Assembly: GCA_934338065.1 (NCBI GenBank)
Contig: CAKRGX010000002.1
Coordinates: 136,167 to 200,166, forward strand
Reading direction: 5' to 3'
Origin: an uncultured Eubacterium sp.
Lineage (GTDB): Bacteria > Bacillota > Clostridia > Lachnospirales > Lachnospiraceae
DNA length: 64,000 bases
The notes under the pieces: generated by a model
What the model saw: only the letters and a program-made list of their open reading frames with translations
The model's database searches: none
Told to the model about the DNA's origin: nothing
Shown here: positions 46,271 to 55,428 of the stretch, piece after piece
Position numbering within the stretch: position 1 is the stretch's first letter
How the letters are laid out: each line of letters begins with the position of its first letter
Program-made: the position numbers and the translations under genes

Positions 46271-46876
46271 CTAGGCCAGTACTTCCTGACGATGGATCAT
46301 ATCACGGATTGCCCCGTACAATTCCTTCTTTAACTCTTCCAAAGTAACCGGCTCCCCCATCAATATAACACTATGACAGGTGGAATTAACCAGTTCAACG
46401 ATCATATACAACATTAACTCCGGATTTCGAAAATGTCTGCCCGATTCTTCGAGCAAAGCCTGATAGCCATCATAGAAACTATAGCCATCACTTTCCTCTT
46501 CCGAACTCAGAGCACTTCGGAAAACACCCCAGCTCAGGTTTTTGGCAATAAACCGTAACAACAATTTATTTTCATCCAGACGATTTATGATCGAATCTGC
46601 CAAAAAGATTACTTTATCCTCTAACGTCATAAGATTTTGCTGATTCATCTCTTTTGTTGCAGCTACAAATAACTCCTTCGCTTTTGCTGCGATCAGCTTG
46701 TCACGAATATCAAACTTATCCTTGAAGTACAGATAGAAGGTTCCTTTTGCCATATGAGCTTCTTTCGCTATATCGGAAATAGAAGTATCATTAATTCCCT
46801 TTTCTGTAAATAAGGCAAACGCCGCCACAAGAAGAGAATCTCTCTTTTGTTTTTTCTTTTCCAACAATTTGCCCAT
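46271..46876 (-). CDS. TetR-family transcriptional repressor
   Basis: 201 residues. The N-terminal HTH is clear (LFTEKGINDTSISDIAKEAHMAKGTFYLYFKDK); the C-terminal ligand domain is variable. ATG 46876 is used, with AAAGGTGG upstream. It is the last gene of the mmpL operon. Two matching palindromes at the operon promoter suggest that it represses its own operon and is released by the transported compound. Confidence 0.9.
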   Translation of the reverse strand: MGKLLEKKKQKRDSLLVAAFALFTEKGINDTSISDIAKEAHMAKGTFYLYFKDKFDIRDKLIAAKAKELFVAATKEMNQQNLMTLEDKVIFLADSIINRLDENKLLLRFIAKNLSWGVFRSALSSEEESDGYSFYDGYQALLEESGRHFRNPELMLYMIVELVNSTCHSVILMGEPVTLEELKKELYGAIRDMIHRQEVLA

Positions 46877-46900
46877 ATTCACAACCACCTTTCGTTATGA

Positions 46901-48892
46901 TCAATCATCTTTCTCGATGCCTTCTGTCTCAATGACAAATTTAACTTCGCCATCCATTCCGGCTGCTGCACCACTAAAACTCTTATAATCTTTGCCTACC
47001 TGACAAACTGCCTTAACACGATCCAGCAATCCTTTCACATTGTCTTCGTAAGCATCATTTAGCTTCGTAACACCCTTGTCATTGAACTTCTTGACACCTT
47101 TTGACAAAGTCTTACTTCCATCTTTCAGTTTATCACTTGCCGTATCCAGTTTATCAACACCGCTCACAAGCTTATTTGTTGCCTTCTTAAGAGATTTACC
47201 GCCTTTATCTAACTTCTTTACCCCCTGATTAACGGTAGCTACACTCTTCTTCATCTTCTTGCTTGCTTTAACCAGCTTACCGGATGAAGTTTTTAAGGTT
47301 GCATTATTTTTTACCAGTTTAACGCCGCCTTCATTCAATGTTTTCGCTCCTTGAACCAGTTCCGGTACACTGCTGTTTAATTTTGTCGAAGCTCCCGTCA
47401 GTTCTGAAGATTTAGCAGACAACTGACTCAGACCATCCATGATCGTATTGACATTTGTCGAAATAGCACTGGCACCCTGCTTCAATTCACTTTCTGACGA
47501 TGTTCCTGCCTTTAATTTTTTAATAGCTTCTTTCTGTGCCGTGAGTACAGCCTCAAGTTTTGCCGTTAGCGTAGCATCCACACCACTGGCTTTCATTGCC
47601 TGCAGCAACTGATCTGTCGATTCATAAGACTTCTCCAGCTCACTAAGACTGGTATTTAATGTAGTAATACCGTCACTAACCGCTTTGGCTCCGGCTTTTA
47701 ATTTCTGGACATTTTCTTTCTTGCCCATTTTATCAATATTACCGGTATAAGCTTTTAATCCGGTATCAAAGGCTGATATCTGGCCAGGCATATCTTTTAC
47801 TTTACTATACAGTTGTGAACATCCATCCGTTATCTTCTTTGCTCCATCCACATAGGCAGATGTTCCATTTGCAAAGTTCATAACACCTGTTGTATATTCA
47901 TTGACACCTTTCACCAGTTCCGGAGATCCTTTGGCCAGTTTACCAATCCCCTTTGCCAGTTCATCTACACCATCTTTTTTAAATTTTTTAACAGAGCTTT
48001 TCAGTTCTCCCATCTTATCAGCAAATAAATTCATATTATCTGCCAATTTGTCCGAACCATCTACCAGTTTTCCTGCCGCATCTGTCAGATCATCCAGCTT
48101 ATCCTCCAATTCATCCAGATCCTCTGTTTTATCCAGATCAAGTTCATTCAGCAGACTCGGACTGGCATACGTAAATGTGTTACCTAGGGAAAAATCTTTC
48201 GCATCTGCTGTCACAGTGAACTCTTCCGGAACTTTATCCGCTGCATCTTCATCCAGATCAAGGCTCTCTGCCATTCCGGGAACGCCAAGTCCCACAACAA
48301 TATTATTGGATCCGTCATTGATCACACGACCATGATCAACTTCGATATGATCAAATACATCCGAAGATAAGATCATTCCTGTCACCATGACAAATGGCGT
48401 ATAAATCGTTGTATCTTTTCCATCCACCTTCTTCGTTTTCTTTGACTTGTTTGTATAAGATACATGAATTTCTACTTTACCACTCTTTCCAAGCATTTCA
48501 TTGGCAGCCATCTCTTTTCCATCCAGTTTGTAACTAATCTTCAGATCAACCGGAAGTTCTTGGGAAGACTCGCCCTGATAATAAATATCTTTGCCACTGG
48601 CGGTCCAGTCAATCGTGTCTCCGCTTTGTGTAAATGTCTCATTTCCCTTAACATTTTTAATATTTTTCAAATTACTTTTGTCCGTGATATTTCCATTGAT
48701 CAGTCCGGCACCTTTCAACCAGTTAGCAACTGTCACCTGGGAAGTTGTTCCATCCGCAGCAGCATTCACATAGACCGATTCCTGTTTGCTTATTTTCTTT
48801 GCCTCAATAAAAGAACCATTGCTCAACACAAGACTAAGGATCAGTGCACTGCTCAGCGCACATTCACCAATACGTTTTATATTTCTCTTCAT
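46901..48892 (-). CDS. Secreted coiled-coil YhgE/Pip-like protein, MMPL partner
   Basis: 663 residues with a signal peptide (residues 8-30: IGECALSSALILSLVLSNGSFIEA) and a beta-rich domain (about 40-240). A long stretch (about 255-625) carries many repeated L-x2-G/A-x3-L units (LAKGIGKLAKGSPELVKG, LVSGVDKLDTASDKL). This coil resembles the central region of YhgE/Pip phage-infection proteins, but the usual flanking membrane domains are missing. It lies 17 bp after mmpL and probably works with it outside the membrane. Confidence 0.8.
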   Translation of the reverse strand: MKRNIKRIGECALSSALILSLVLSNGSFIEAKKISKQESVYVNAAADGTTSQVTVANWLKGAGLINGNITDKSNLKNIKNVKGNETFTQSGDTIDWTASGKDIYYQGESSQELPVDLKISYKLDGKEMAANEMLGKSGKVEIHVSYTNKSKKTKKVDGKDTTIYTPFVMVTGMILSSDVFDHIEVDHGRVINDGSNNIVVGLGVPGMAESLDLDEDAADKVPEEFTVTADAKDFSLGNTFTYASPSLLNELDLDKTEDLDELEDKLDDLTDAAGKLVDGSDKLADNMNLFADKMGELKSSVKKFKKDGVDELAKGIGKLAKGSPELVKGVNEYTTGVMNFANGTSAYVDGAKKITDGCSQLYSKVKDMPGQISAFDTGLKAYTGNIDKMGKKENVQKLKAGAKAVSDGITTLNTSLSELEKSYESTDQLLQAMKASGVDATLTAKLEAVLTAQKEAIKKLKAGTSSESELKQGASAISTNVNTIMDGLSQLSAKSSELTGASTKLNSSVPELVQGAKTLNEGGVKLVKNNATLKTSSGKLVKASKKMKKSVATVNQGVKKLDKGGKSLKKATNKLVSGVDKLDTASDKLKDGSKTLSKGVKKFNDKGVTKLNDAYEDNVKGLLDRVKAVCQVGKDYKSFSGAAAGMDGEVKFVIETEGIEKDD

Positions 48893-48909
48893 AGTTTTGT
48901 CCTCCTATT

Positions 48910-50988
48910 CTAATAATCTATTTTTCTCATACCCAGTGTTGTCTTACAGATCAGCTTATCAAACACAGTCAGCATTGCCGGCAAGACAACAATTACTACA
49001 ATCGTACTTATAATAGCACCTCTGGACAACAATGTACAGATTGACTGTATCATATCAATATTAGATGATAATGTAACTCCAAAGGTCGAGGCAAACAGAC
49101 ACATACCACTTACAATGATCGACTTGATCGAAGTTTTATGAGCTATGGCTATCGCCTCTTTCTTGCTCATGCGACGCTCCACGCGTTCTTTATAATACCG
49201 GCTTGTCATCAAAATCGCATAATCAACGGTTGCTCCAAGCTGAACTGCTCCAATGACAATTCCTGCTACAAACGGCAGTGTTTCACCACTATAATATGGT
49301 ACTGACATGTTCAGGAAGATAGCAAATTCAATAACAGCAACAAGGATAACCGGTATCAGGATGGACTTAAATGTAATCATGATAATGAGGAAGATAGCAA
49401 TAATAGAAACATAGTTTACACTTGCCAGATCAACATCCGTTACATCCTGTAAGTCCTTTGTCAACGGAGCTTCACCAATGACCATGGAATCCTTGCTATA
49501 ATGCTTAACGATCTTGTTGATCGAAGCAATCTGATCATTCACCTCATTTGTCGCCGTTTTATAATCGGAACAGACAAACGCAATCTCATAATGGTCGCTC
49601 TTTATCTTCGACTTATATTGTTTCGGTATCATGCTGTCTGGGAAGTTTGCTCCTTTAAAGGAATCCAGCCCCAATACCCACTTAACACCTTTCACATCCT
49701 CAACCTCGTTAATCATGGATGTCTTATCTTTTTCTGACATACCATTCTTCAGAAGCATAATATGCATATTGTTCATATTGAATTTCTCATCGAGTTTTTT
49801 ATTGGCTACTGCCGACTGCAGATCCTGTGGCAGAGCACCTGCAATATCATAATAAATCTGATAGTGGCTATTACCATGATAAGCTGGTCCGATCAGGACA
49901 GCAAATAATACGATGGCTACCGGCCAGAACTTAACAATCTTATTCGATACACCATCTAAATTGGGGATCAGATCCTTATGTGTTGTCTTATCAATTGCCT
50001 TATCAAAGCAGAGAATAAGTGCCGGAAGAACCGTCAGACAGACAATCACCCCCAGGATAACACCCTTTGCCATAACCAGTCCCAGATCCATACCAAGTTT
50101 AAATGTCATAAAACACAGAGCAGCAAATCCTGCAATTGTTGTTACAGAACTACTGGTGACGGACTTAAACGTATTCGAAATCGCATGCGCCATAGCCCGG
50201 TTTTTATCTCCCTCAAACCGTTCTTTATTCGCCTCATAGCTTTCCAGCAGAAATATAGAATAATCCATTGTCACACCAAGCTGCAGGATAGCAGTAAGTG
50301 CCTGGGTAATATAAGAAATCTCACCGAAGATTATATTACTTCCCAGATTATATATGATTGCCAGACCTATTCCCATAAGGAAGATAAACGGTGTTACCAG
50401 AGAATTCATCGTCAGAAGCAAAACGATCAACGCAAGCACCGCCGCTACCGCTACATAGACCGGCATCTCTGCCATAGCCAGATTCTTGATATCTGTAACG
50501 ACACCAGACATACCACTGATAAAAGCCTGATCTTTCACAATCTTTCTCATGTTCTCAATGGCTTCCATCGTTGAATCGGCTGACGTTGTATTGTCAAATA
50601 ATGCTATCATCATCGTTGCTTTTCCATTAAACAAAGCTTTCTTAAACTTATCCGGCAGCATTTCTTTCGGAACCGTGATGTCCAGAGCATCATCATACCA
50701 AAGAACATCTTCAACATGTTCTACTTTTTTTAATTTTTCTTTTAATGCAACAACATCCTTGTTCTTCATGTTTTCCACAACAATCATGGAAAATGCCCCT
50801 GTTCCAAACTCGTCGACCATCGTGTCCTGCCCGGAAACAGTTTCCAACGAATCCGGAAGATAACTTAGCACGTCATAATTAATTCGCGTTGACACATACC
50901 CGATCAATGCCGGCACCATGAGTATCACTGCCAGGATGATAACGAGTAATTTATGCTTTGTAATCCATTTACCAAATTTAATTACCAT
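48910..50988 (-). CDS. MMPL/RND-superfamily transporter
   Basis: 692 residues with a twofold design: helix, outer domain, five to six helices (around 165-330, including GVTMDYSIFLLE), then the same again (GATVDYAILMTSRYYKER). The conserved Asp-Tyr in each half (MDYS, VDYA) is the proton-relay motif of MMPL proteins, which export lipids or small molecules. ATG 50988 has AAGGAGG 8 nt upstream and is preferred to the start further upstream. First gene of an operon with the coiled-coil gene and tetR. Confidence 0.92.
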   Translation of the reverse strand: MVIKFGKWITKHKLLVIILAVILMVPALIGYVSTRINYDVLSYLPDSLETVSGQDTMVDEFGTGAFSMIVVENMKNKDVVALKEKLKKVEHVEDVLWYDDALDITVPKEMLPDKFKKALFNGKATMMIALFDNTTSADSTMEAIENMRKIVKDQAFISGMSGVVTDIKNLAMAEMPVYVAVAAVLALIVLLLTMNSLVTPFIFLMGIGLAIIYNLGSNIIFGEISYITQALTAILQLGVTMDYSIFLLESYEANKERFEGDKNRAMAHAISNTFKSVTSSSVTTIAGFAALCFMTFKLGMDLGLVMAKGVILGVIVCLTVLPALILCFDKAIDKTTHKDLIPNLDGVSNKIVKFWPVAIVLFAVLIGPAYHGNSHYQIYYDIAGALPQDLQSAVANKKLDEKFNMNNMHIMLLKNGMSEKDKTSMINEVEDVKGVKWVLGLDSFKGANFPDSMIPKQYKSKIKSDHYEIAFVCSDYKTATNEVNDQIASINKIVKHYSKDSMVIGEAPLTKDLQDVTDVDLASVNYVSIIAIFLIIMITFKSILIPVILVAVIEFAIFLNMSVPYYSGETLPFVAGIVIGAVQLGATVDYAILMTSRYYKERVERRMSKKEAIAIAHKTSIKSIIVSGMCLFASTFGVTLSSNIDMIQSICTLLSRGAIISTIVVIVVLPAMLTVFDKLICKTTLGMRKIDY

Positions 50989-51023
50989 CGTGCATGCCTC
51001 CTTTTTTGTTTTTTCTATTAAAA

Positions 51024-51079
51024 TGACCACTGGTCACTTTCACTGTATGCAGTTTATCACAAAAATGACCATCGGTCAA
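51024..51079 (-). promoter_or_regulatory. mmpL operon promoter with two TetR-type operators
   Basis: Two palindromes of the form TGACC-N3-GGTCA lie at 51024-51036 and 51066-51078, exactly 42 bp (four turns) apart. The -35 TTGACC (51074-51079) overlaps the second; the -10 is TAAACT (51051-51056) at a 17-bp spacing; the first lies just behind the transcription start. This layout would block RNA polymerase. Confidence 0.75.
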
Positions 51080-51097
51080 CCTTTATTCTTATACTTT

Positions 51098-51126
51098 TTC
51101 ACTTTTCTTTTTATGCTGCATAAAAT
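51098..51126 (+). promoter_or_regulatory. Candidate promoter of the subtilase gene
   Basis: TTCACT and TAAAAT are 17 bp apart on the plus strand. The match is moderate. The leader to the ATG is only about 35 nt and has no clear ribosome binding site. Confidence 0.35.
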
Positions 51127-51166
51127 ATTGATATAAAAAAACAGACAAATACATGAATTATCAAAT

Positions 51167-52057
51167 ATGAAAAATGTAAATGAGATCATCCATGCAATCC
51201 CTCTGCAAAAAAATCCCTTTCAGGGACAAAAAATTGGCATTGCCATTGTCGATACCGGTCTGACCCCCCACCCGGATTACCGGAGCCGTATGACCGGCTG
51301 GGTCGATGTCCTTCAAGGGCACCCCTATCCCTATGATGATAGTGGACACGGAAGTCATGTAGCCGGAATTGCCGCCGGTGACGGATTTCTCTCACGTGGC
51401 AAATTCTGCGGCATTGCCCCCCAATCTGACCTGATCGGGATCAAAGTGCTCGACCATAAAGGCAACGGCTCTGTTTCGGATATCATGAAAGCACTTCGCT
51501 GGATCCAGAACAACTACTTACGCTACGGAATACGCATCATCAATATCTCGATTGGCGCCAACGACCGGCAGATATTCGACGAAAACTGCTCTTTCGTACA
51601 AAAGGTTAACGAACTCTGGGATATGGGACTGGTTGTTGTTGCCGCCGCCGGTAATCAGGGACCGGGGCCACAGACGATCAGCGCACCCGGGAATTCACGC
51701 AAGATCATCACAGTCGGCTCTGTTCCCGATAGACGAAACACTCATTCCAATCATTCCGGTATTGGCCCGACACTTTCCTGCATAAAAAAACCAGACGTCG
51801 TTGCGCCTGGTTCTCATATTATCAGTTGCTGTCCACCCTCCCGTGGAAAATCCTTTTCCTATTCTATGAAGAGTGGAACCTCAATGGCTACACCTATTGT
51901 AAGCGGTGCCATTGCCCTTTTACTTAGCAAATATCCGGAACTTTCTCCCCGCGAAGTAAAGATCCGTCTCAAACACTCCTGCCAGGACCTTCACCTGCCA
52001 CACGAGCAGCAGGGATGGGGCCTTCTTCATATTACTAATCTGCTTCGTGAAGAGTAA
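51167..52057 (+). CDS. Subtilisin-like serine protease (S8) without signal peptide
   Basis: 296 residues with the full catalytic triad: Asp29 in VDTG, His61 in GHGSHVAG, Ser near residue 239 in GTSMATP, plus oxyanion Asn in AAGNQGPG. No signal peptide, propeptide or membrane segment is seen, so an intracellular protease (ISP-like) is likely. No Shine-Dalgarno site precedes the ATG; the stop of a five-codon frame (ATG 51152) overlaps its start. Its last 23 bp overlap the convergent Ig-like gene. A role in sporulation or germination is possible but unproven. Confidence 0.88.
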   Translation: MKNVNEIIHAIPLQKNPFQGQKIGIAIVDTGLTPHPDYRSRMTGWVDVLQGHPYPYDDSGHGSHVAGIAAGDGFLSRGKFCGIAPQSDLIGIKVLDHKGNGSVSDIMKALRWIQNNYLRYGIRIINISIGANDRQIFDENCSFVQKVNELWDMGLVVVAAAGNQGPGPQTISAPGNSRKIITVGSVPDRRNTHSNHSGIGPTLSCIKKPDVVAPGSHIISCCPPSRGKSFSYSMKSGTSMATPIVSGAIALLLSKYPELSPREVKIRLKHSCQDLHLPHEQQGWGLLHITNLLREE

Positions 52058-53726
52058 AGCTGATCTGTCTTCCACCGGATCCGATGGAAATATTATAAAC
52101 GCGATCTTTCTGCCCATCTTTGCCAGCAGTAATATGATAAGACCCATCACTGACATATATCACATAAGCACCTTTCTCATCTGTTACAGCCGTATAAGAC
52201 ATCCCATCCGATAAATTTTCTGCCACAATGTCTGCTCCCGCTACCGGCTTGCCGGTTTCATCCAACACGCTTCCTACAACCTTTTTTTGGTCTACTACAC
52301 GAATGACCGCTGTACTCTGGCATGTTCTGTTTGCATTTTTCTGATCGGTAATTGTCAACCGGACCTTATACTCTCCTACACTGACCGGCTTACCTGACAA
52401 CAGTCCTGTTTTCGCATCCATCCGGACACCGGAAGGAAGATTCATAGCCGCATAACTATACGTTCCACTTCCTCCTGCTGCCGTTATAAATTCTTGTTCT
52501 TTCACATCCGTATTCACAAGCATTGTCATATCTTCTGCTTTTGCTACGATAACAGATTCATTTCCAACATAGACATGTATCGTCTGAGTGATCACACTTC
52601 CCATCTCATCCGTTGCTTTTACCGTCAGATCCGTTCCAACCGTAACGGTTGTCAGCACACCGCTAAACAAAAGCTGATTATTTTTTGCTTTCACGGTAAT
52701 GCCAGGCACGTTTCCAATAAGCTGATAAGAAATATTTCCGCAGCAGTATTCACTGAGATCTACCGTTTTATCCCACTTCTCTCCTACGATACCAAGCCAT
52801 TTTTCATCCCGTGGCTGCGTACTGCGAACATAAATTGCCTGTGTCTCCATATTCTTTACACCATTACCGGGAAGTGATGATATCGTAACTCTGACAAAAG
52901 AGTCCTTATCCACCGAATACTCCGGATCTAATGTCAGATCATATGTTTTGTCTTCATAATTGCGCACCTGCGCTATCTTAAAATTACGTGTATACGCACC
53001 GAATGCATATTTTTTACCCTGAACGACAAACTGGTCTTTCTGCAATGTCATCGCCTTATCCAGTACCACACGTAATGCGTTTTCACTAAGTACTTCAACC
53101 GATGCAATGCTCACGCTATTCGTTGCCAGCACCGTTAGTTTGATACTTCCGGTTTTCTTGCTTCCTTCTACCGAAACAGCTTTGATCGTTACCGTTCCCG
53201 CCTTAAGCCCTGTTACTTTTCCGGCACTGCTTACTGTAGCAACTGTTTTATCCGAAGAAGACCATGTTACTTTTTTGTAGCTGCCAGCGGTTGGATTAAC
53301 TTTTGTCTTCAATGTCACACTATTACCTGCATATAATGGGTTCTGAGGCTGTGCAATCTTAATAGAAGTAACTTTTTTTACAACATTGATCGTAATCTTT
53401 GCCTTTTTCTTCTTATTTTTCTTTGACGTCACCGTCACCTTACATTTGCCCGTCTTCACTCCTTTAACATAGCCAGACGAAGAAACAGTAGCAATCTTTT
53501 TATTCGATGATTTATAAGAAACCTTTTTATTCGCCGATTTGTTAGGGGAAGCTTTTACTGTTGTTTTTAACTTAATCTTCTTTCCCACTGCCACATGGAC
53601 CGAAGTTCCATAGTTGCTTTTTACCGTAACTTTCTTGACCTTTACTTTTGCTGAAGCATCCTTTGCACCTGCTATCAGGATCATTGCCATCGCAATGATC
53701 AATAATCCTCTCATTTTTTTTCTCAT
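52035..53726 (-). CDS. Secreted multi-domain Ig-like (Big_2) surface protein
   Basis: 563 residues with a signal peptide (GLLIIAMAMILIAGAKDASA), two basic Big_2 domains (about 30-115 and 118-200; KKIATVSSSGYVKGVKTGK, KTVATVSSAGKVTGLKAG), a middle beta region, a putative-Ig domain (about 400-475; GSGTYSYAAMNLPSGVRMDAKTGLLSG), and a carboxypeptidase-regulatory-like domain at the end (VVGSVLDETGKPVAGADI). No sortase motif is seen. GGGAGG precedes the ATG. Adhesion or wall scaffolding is likely. Confidence 0.85.
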   Translation of the reverse strand: MRKKMRGLLIIAMAMILIAGAKDASAKVKVKKVTVKSNYGTSVHVAVGKKIKLKTTVKASPNKSANKKVSYKSSNKKIATVSSSGYVKGVKTGKCKVTVTSKKNKKKKAKITINVVKKVTSIKIAQPQNPLYAGNSVTLKTKVNPTAGSYKKVTWSSSDKTVATVSSAGKVTGLKAGTVTIKAVSVEGSKKTGSIKLTVLATNSVSIASVEVLSENALRVVLDKAMTLQKDQFVVQGKKYAFGAYTRNFKIAQVRNYEDKTYDLTLDPEYSVDKDSFVRVTISSLPGNGVKNMETQAIYVRSTQPRDEKWLGIVGEKWDKTVDLSEYCCGNISYQLIGNVPGITVKAKNNQLLFSGVLTTVTVGTDLTVKATDEMGSVITQTIHVYVGNESVIVAKAEDMTMLVNTDVKEQEFITAAGGSGTYSYAAMNLPSGVRMDAKTGLLSGKPVSVGEYKVRLTITDQKNANRTCQSTAVIRVVDQKKVVGSVLDETGKPVAGADIVAENLSDGMSYTAVTDEKGAYVIYVSDGSYHITAGKDGQKDRVYNISIGSGGRQISFTLHEAD

Positions 53727-53769
53727 GATTGGCCTCCCTTATTATTATGTCATTATTTATAAATACATA

Positions 53770-55386
53770 TTAATCACTAATTTTGTCAAAAGAATGTAAA
53801 TATTGATTTTCTTTATCGATTGTTATTTTGATTATACCGTTTCCTTTATGAGCAGAACGAAATGCGCCCTTATCTATCTTACGCATATTGGGTCCGATCT
53901 CCACCTCAGCACCTTCCGAACCATATAAGAAAAAAGTATCTTTATGAAGCTCTGTTACCCCCTGTGGAATCGATATGGTAAACATTGTTGAAAGTGTAAT
54001 ATTTTTTCCAAGATACCGTACTTTGTTTGGCAGCCCCATCAACCGTATACCCCATAAGGCATTATCTCCTATATAACGGACACTCAGCCTGCTCTGGTCA
54101 AATTCCAAAGCAATCGGTGGTGAAGGATTTGTCTCTCCCCGGAAGGAATCCCAGTAATCCTGCAGCCCCTGTGTCGAATTATCAAGGGCAAATGCCTCTT
54201 CCTCTATTCTTTCTAACGAATTCGGCAGGATAATAGTAACCCATGATTTCCTGTCTTCTTTATTTTCAAGTGCTGTCATATGGGCAAACGCGCGTTTTGG
54301 TATCACCTTCCGCCCTTCTTCCAGTTGGATGATCAGTGGTCCACAATGATAAAAAGCATCTTCCTCTATTTCAACATCTTCCGGAATGTTCAAAATTCTT
54401 TTTCCAATTTCCCTATCCGCTCCACCCAATCCGTTCTCTCCCAGCTCAAACGCATGACTGGCAATACGTCCAACATTTTCAGGCAGATCAAGGTAATCAT
54501 TGACATCACCGGTCTGACGATAATCCCCTGTATATTTCAAAAGCGTACTTCCCTTCAATATAAAATCTCCCTCTCTTATCGTACCGGGCAGATTCCTTTT
54601 CTGACAGTCAATCTCAATCACCATGCCAAACTCATTGCGGATCACAGAATAAACATAATCTCCTTTTTCGTATACGCTCTTCTGTAAACCTCCACTTAAC
54701 TCACAGTTCCTGCCAGCTTTGCCAAGCTTGTTTTCACACTCCGATCGAAAGGTACAAAAGGAAATACCATCCACATCCGTCCTCGTATAACAGTGATCTT
54801 CGTCAGATACAGCCCGGATACGCCATACCTCTCCTTTTTCATCATAAAGCAGACTGCAAAACTTTTTAAGCTTATCCGGCAATTGTTTCTTCGTCCCCAT
54901 ATAAGTCATCAACCGAACCGTATCTTCCTCTGGTAAAGAATGGCTTTTCATCAACTCTCCCTGAAACTCTAGAATATGAGGTTTATCCTTAATCTGAGGA
55001 ATGTCGATCAATATTTTATCATCCTTTAGATAAATATGTCCCACGCCATTACTGCCCGCGTGCACCCGATAGGTATTTCCTCCAAGACGGACCGCATTAT
55101 ATGTAAATTCATAACCATTTCCTACTGAATAACCAGTCATGAACTCTGCGTTGCACCGGAACTCCCTGTTATGCAGGGAAAAGGCGATATTTCCATCCGT
55201 AACACGAAAGATATCCACAGCGAATTTATTCTCCCTGTCCTTCCAGACTCCTTCGTATTCTTTACATTGCTTTATGAATTCTTCTCTATCTCTCTTTTGA
55301 ATCTGACTACTGATTAGTAAAAACAGAATACCACACAGACAAACTCCCACCACAAATAATAACAAAGACTTTTTTCTCTTTGACAT
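53770..55386 (-). CDS. Membrane-anchored leucine-rich-repeat (LRR_5-like) protein
   Basis: 538 residues with one N-terminal membrane segment (about 7-26: LLLFVVGVCLCGILFLLISS). The first half (30-270) has no recognised domain. The second half has degenerate BspA-like repeats (LPENVGRIASHAFELGENG, IPEDVEIEEDAFYHC, LPNSLERIEEEAFALD, IPQGVTELHKDTFF, IGPNMRKIDKGAFRS). The start ATG 55386 has GGGGGAGG just upstream. It follows trxB after 42 nt. Confidence 0.75.
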   Translation of the reverse strand: MSKRKKSLLLFVVGVCLCGILFLLISSQIQKRDREEFIKQCKEYEGVWKDRENKFAVDIFRVTDGNIAFSLHNREFRCNAEFMTGYSVGNGYEFTYNAVRLGGNTYRVHAGSNGVGHIYLKDDKILIDIPQIKDKPHILEFQGELMKSHSLPEEDTVRLMTYMGTKKQLPDKLKKFCSLLYDEKGEVWRIRAVSDEDHCYTRTDVDGISFCTFRSECENKLGKAGRNCELSGGLQKSVYEKGDYVYSVIRNEFGMVIEIDCQKRNLPGTIREGDFILKGSTLLKYTGDYRQTGDVNDYLDLPENVGRIASHAFELGENGLGGADREIGKRILNIPEDVEIEEDAFYHCGPLIIQLEEGRKVIPKRAFAHMTALENKEDRKSWVTIILPNSLERIEEEAFALDNSTQGLQDYWDSFRGETNPSPPIALEFDQSRLSVRYIGDNALWGIRLMGLPNKVRYLGKNITLSTMFTISIPQGVTELHKDTFFLYGSEGAEVEIGPNMRKIDKGAFRSAHKGNGIIKITIDKENQYLHSFDKISD

Positions 55387-55428
55387 ATCCTCCCCCACAT
55401 TCTGTAAACTCTCTGAACAAAAAATGCA

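Noticed and set aside
49978..50574. 198-residue plus-strand frame opposite mmpL
   Set aside because: Antisense shadow of a firmly identified transporter gene; composition (His, Cys, Arg rich) is typical of shadow frames.
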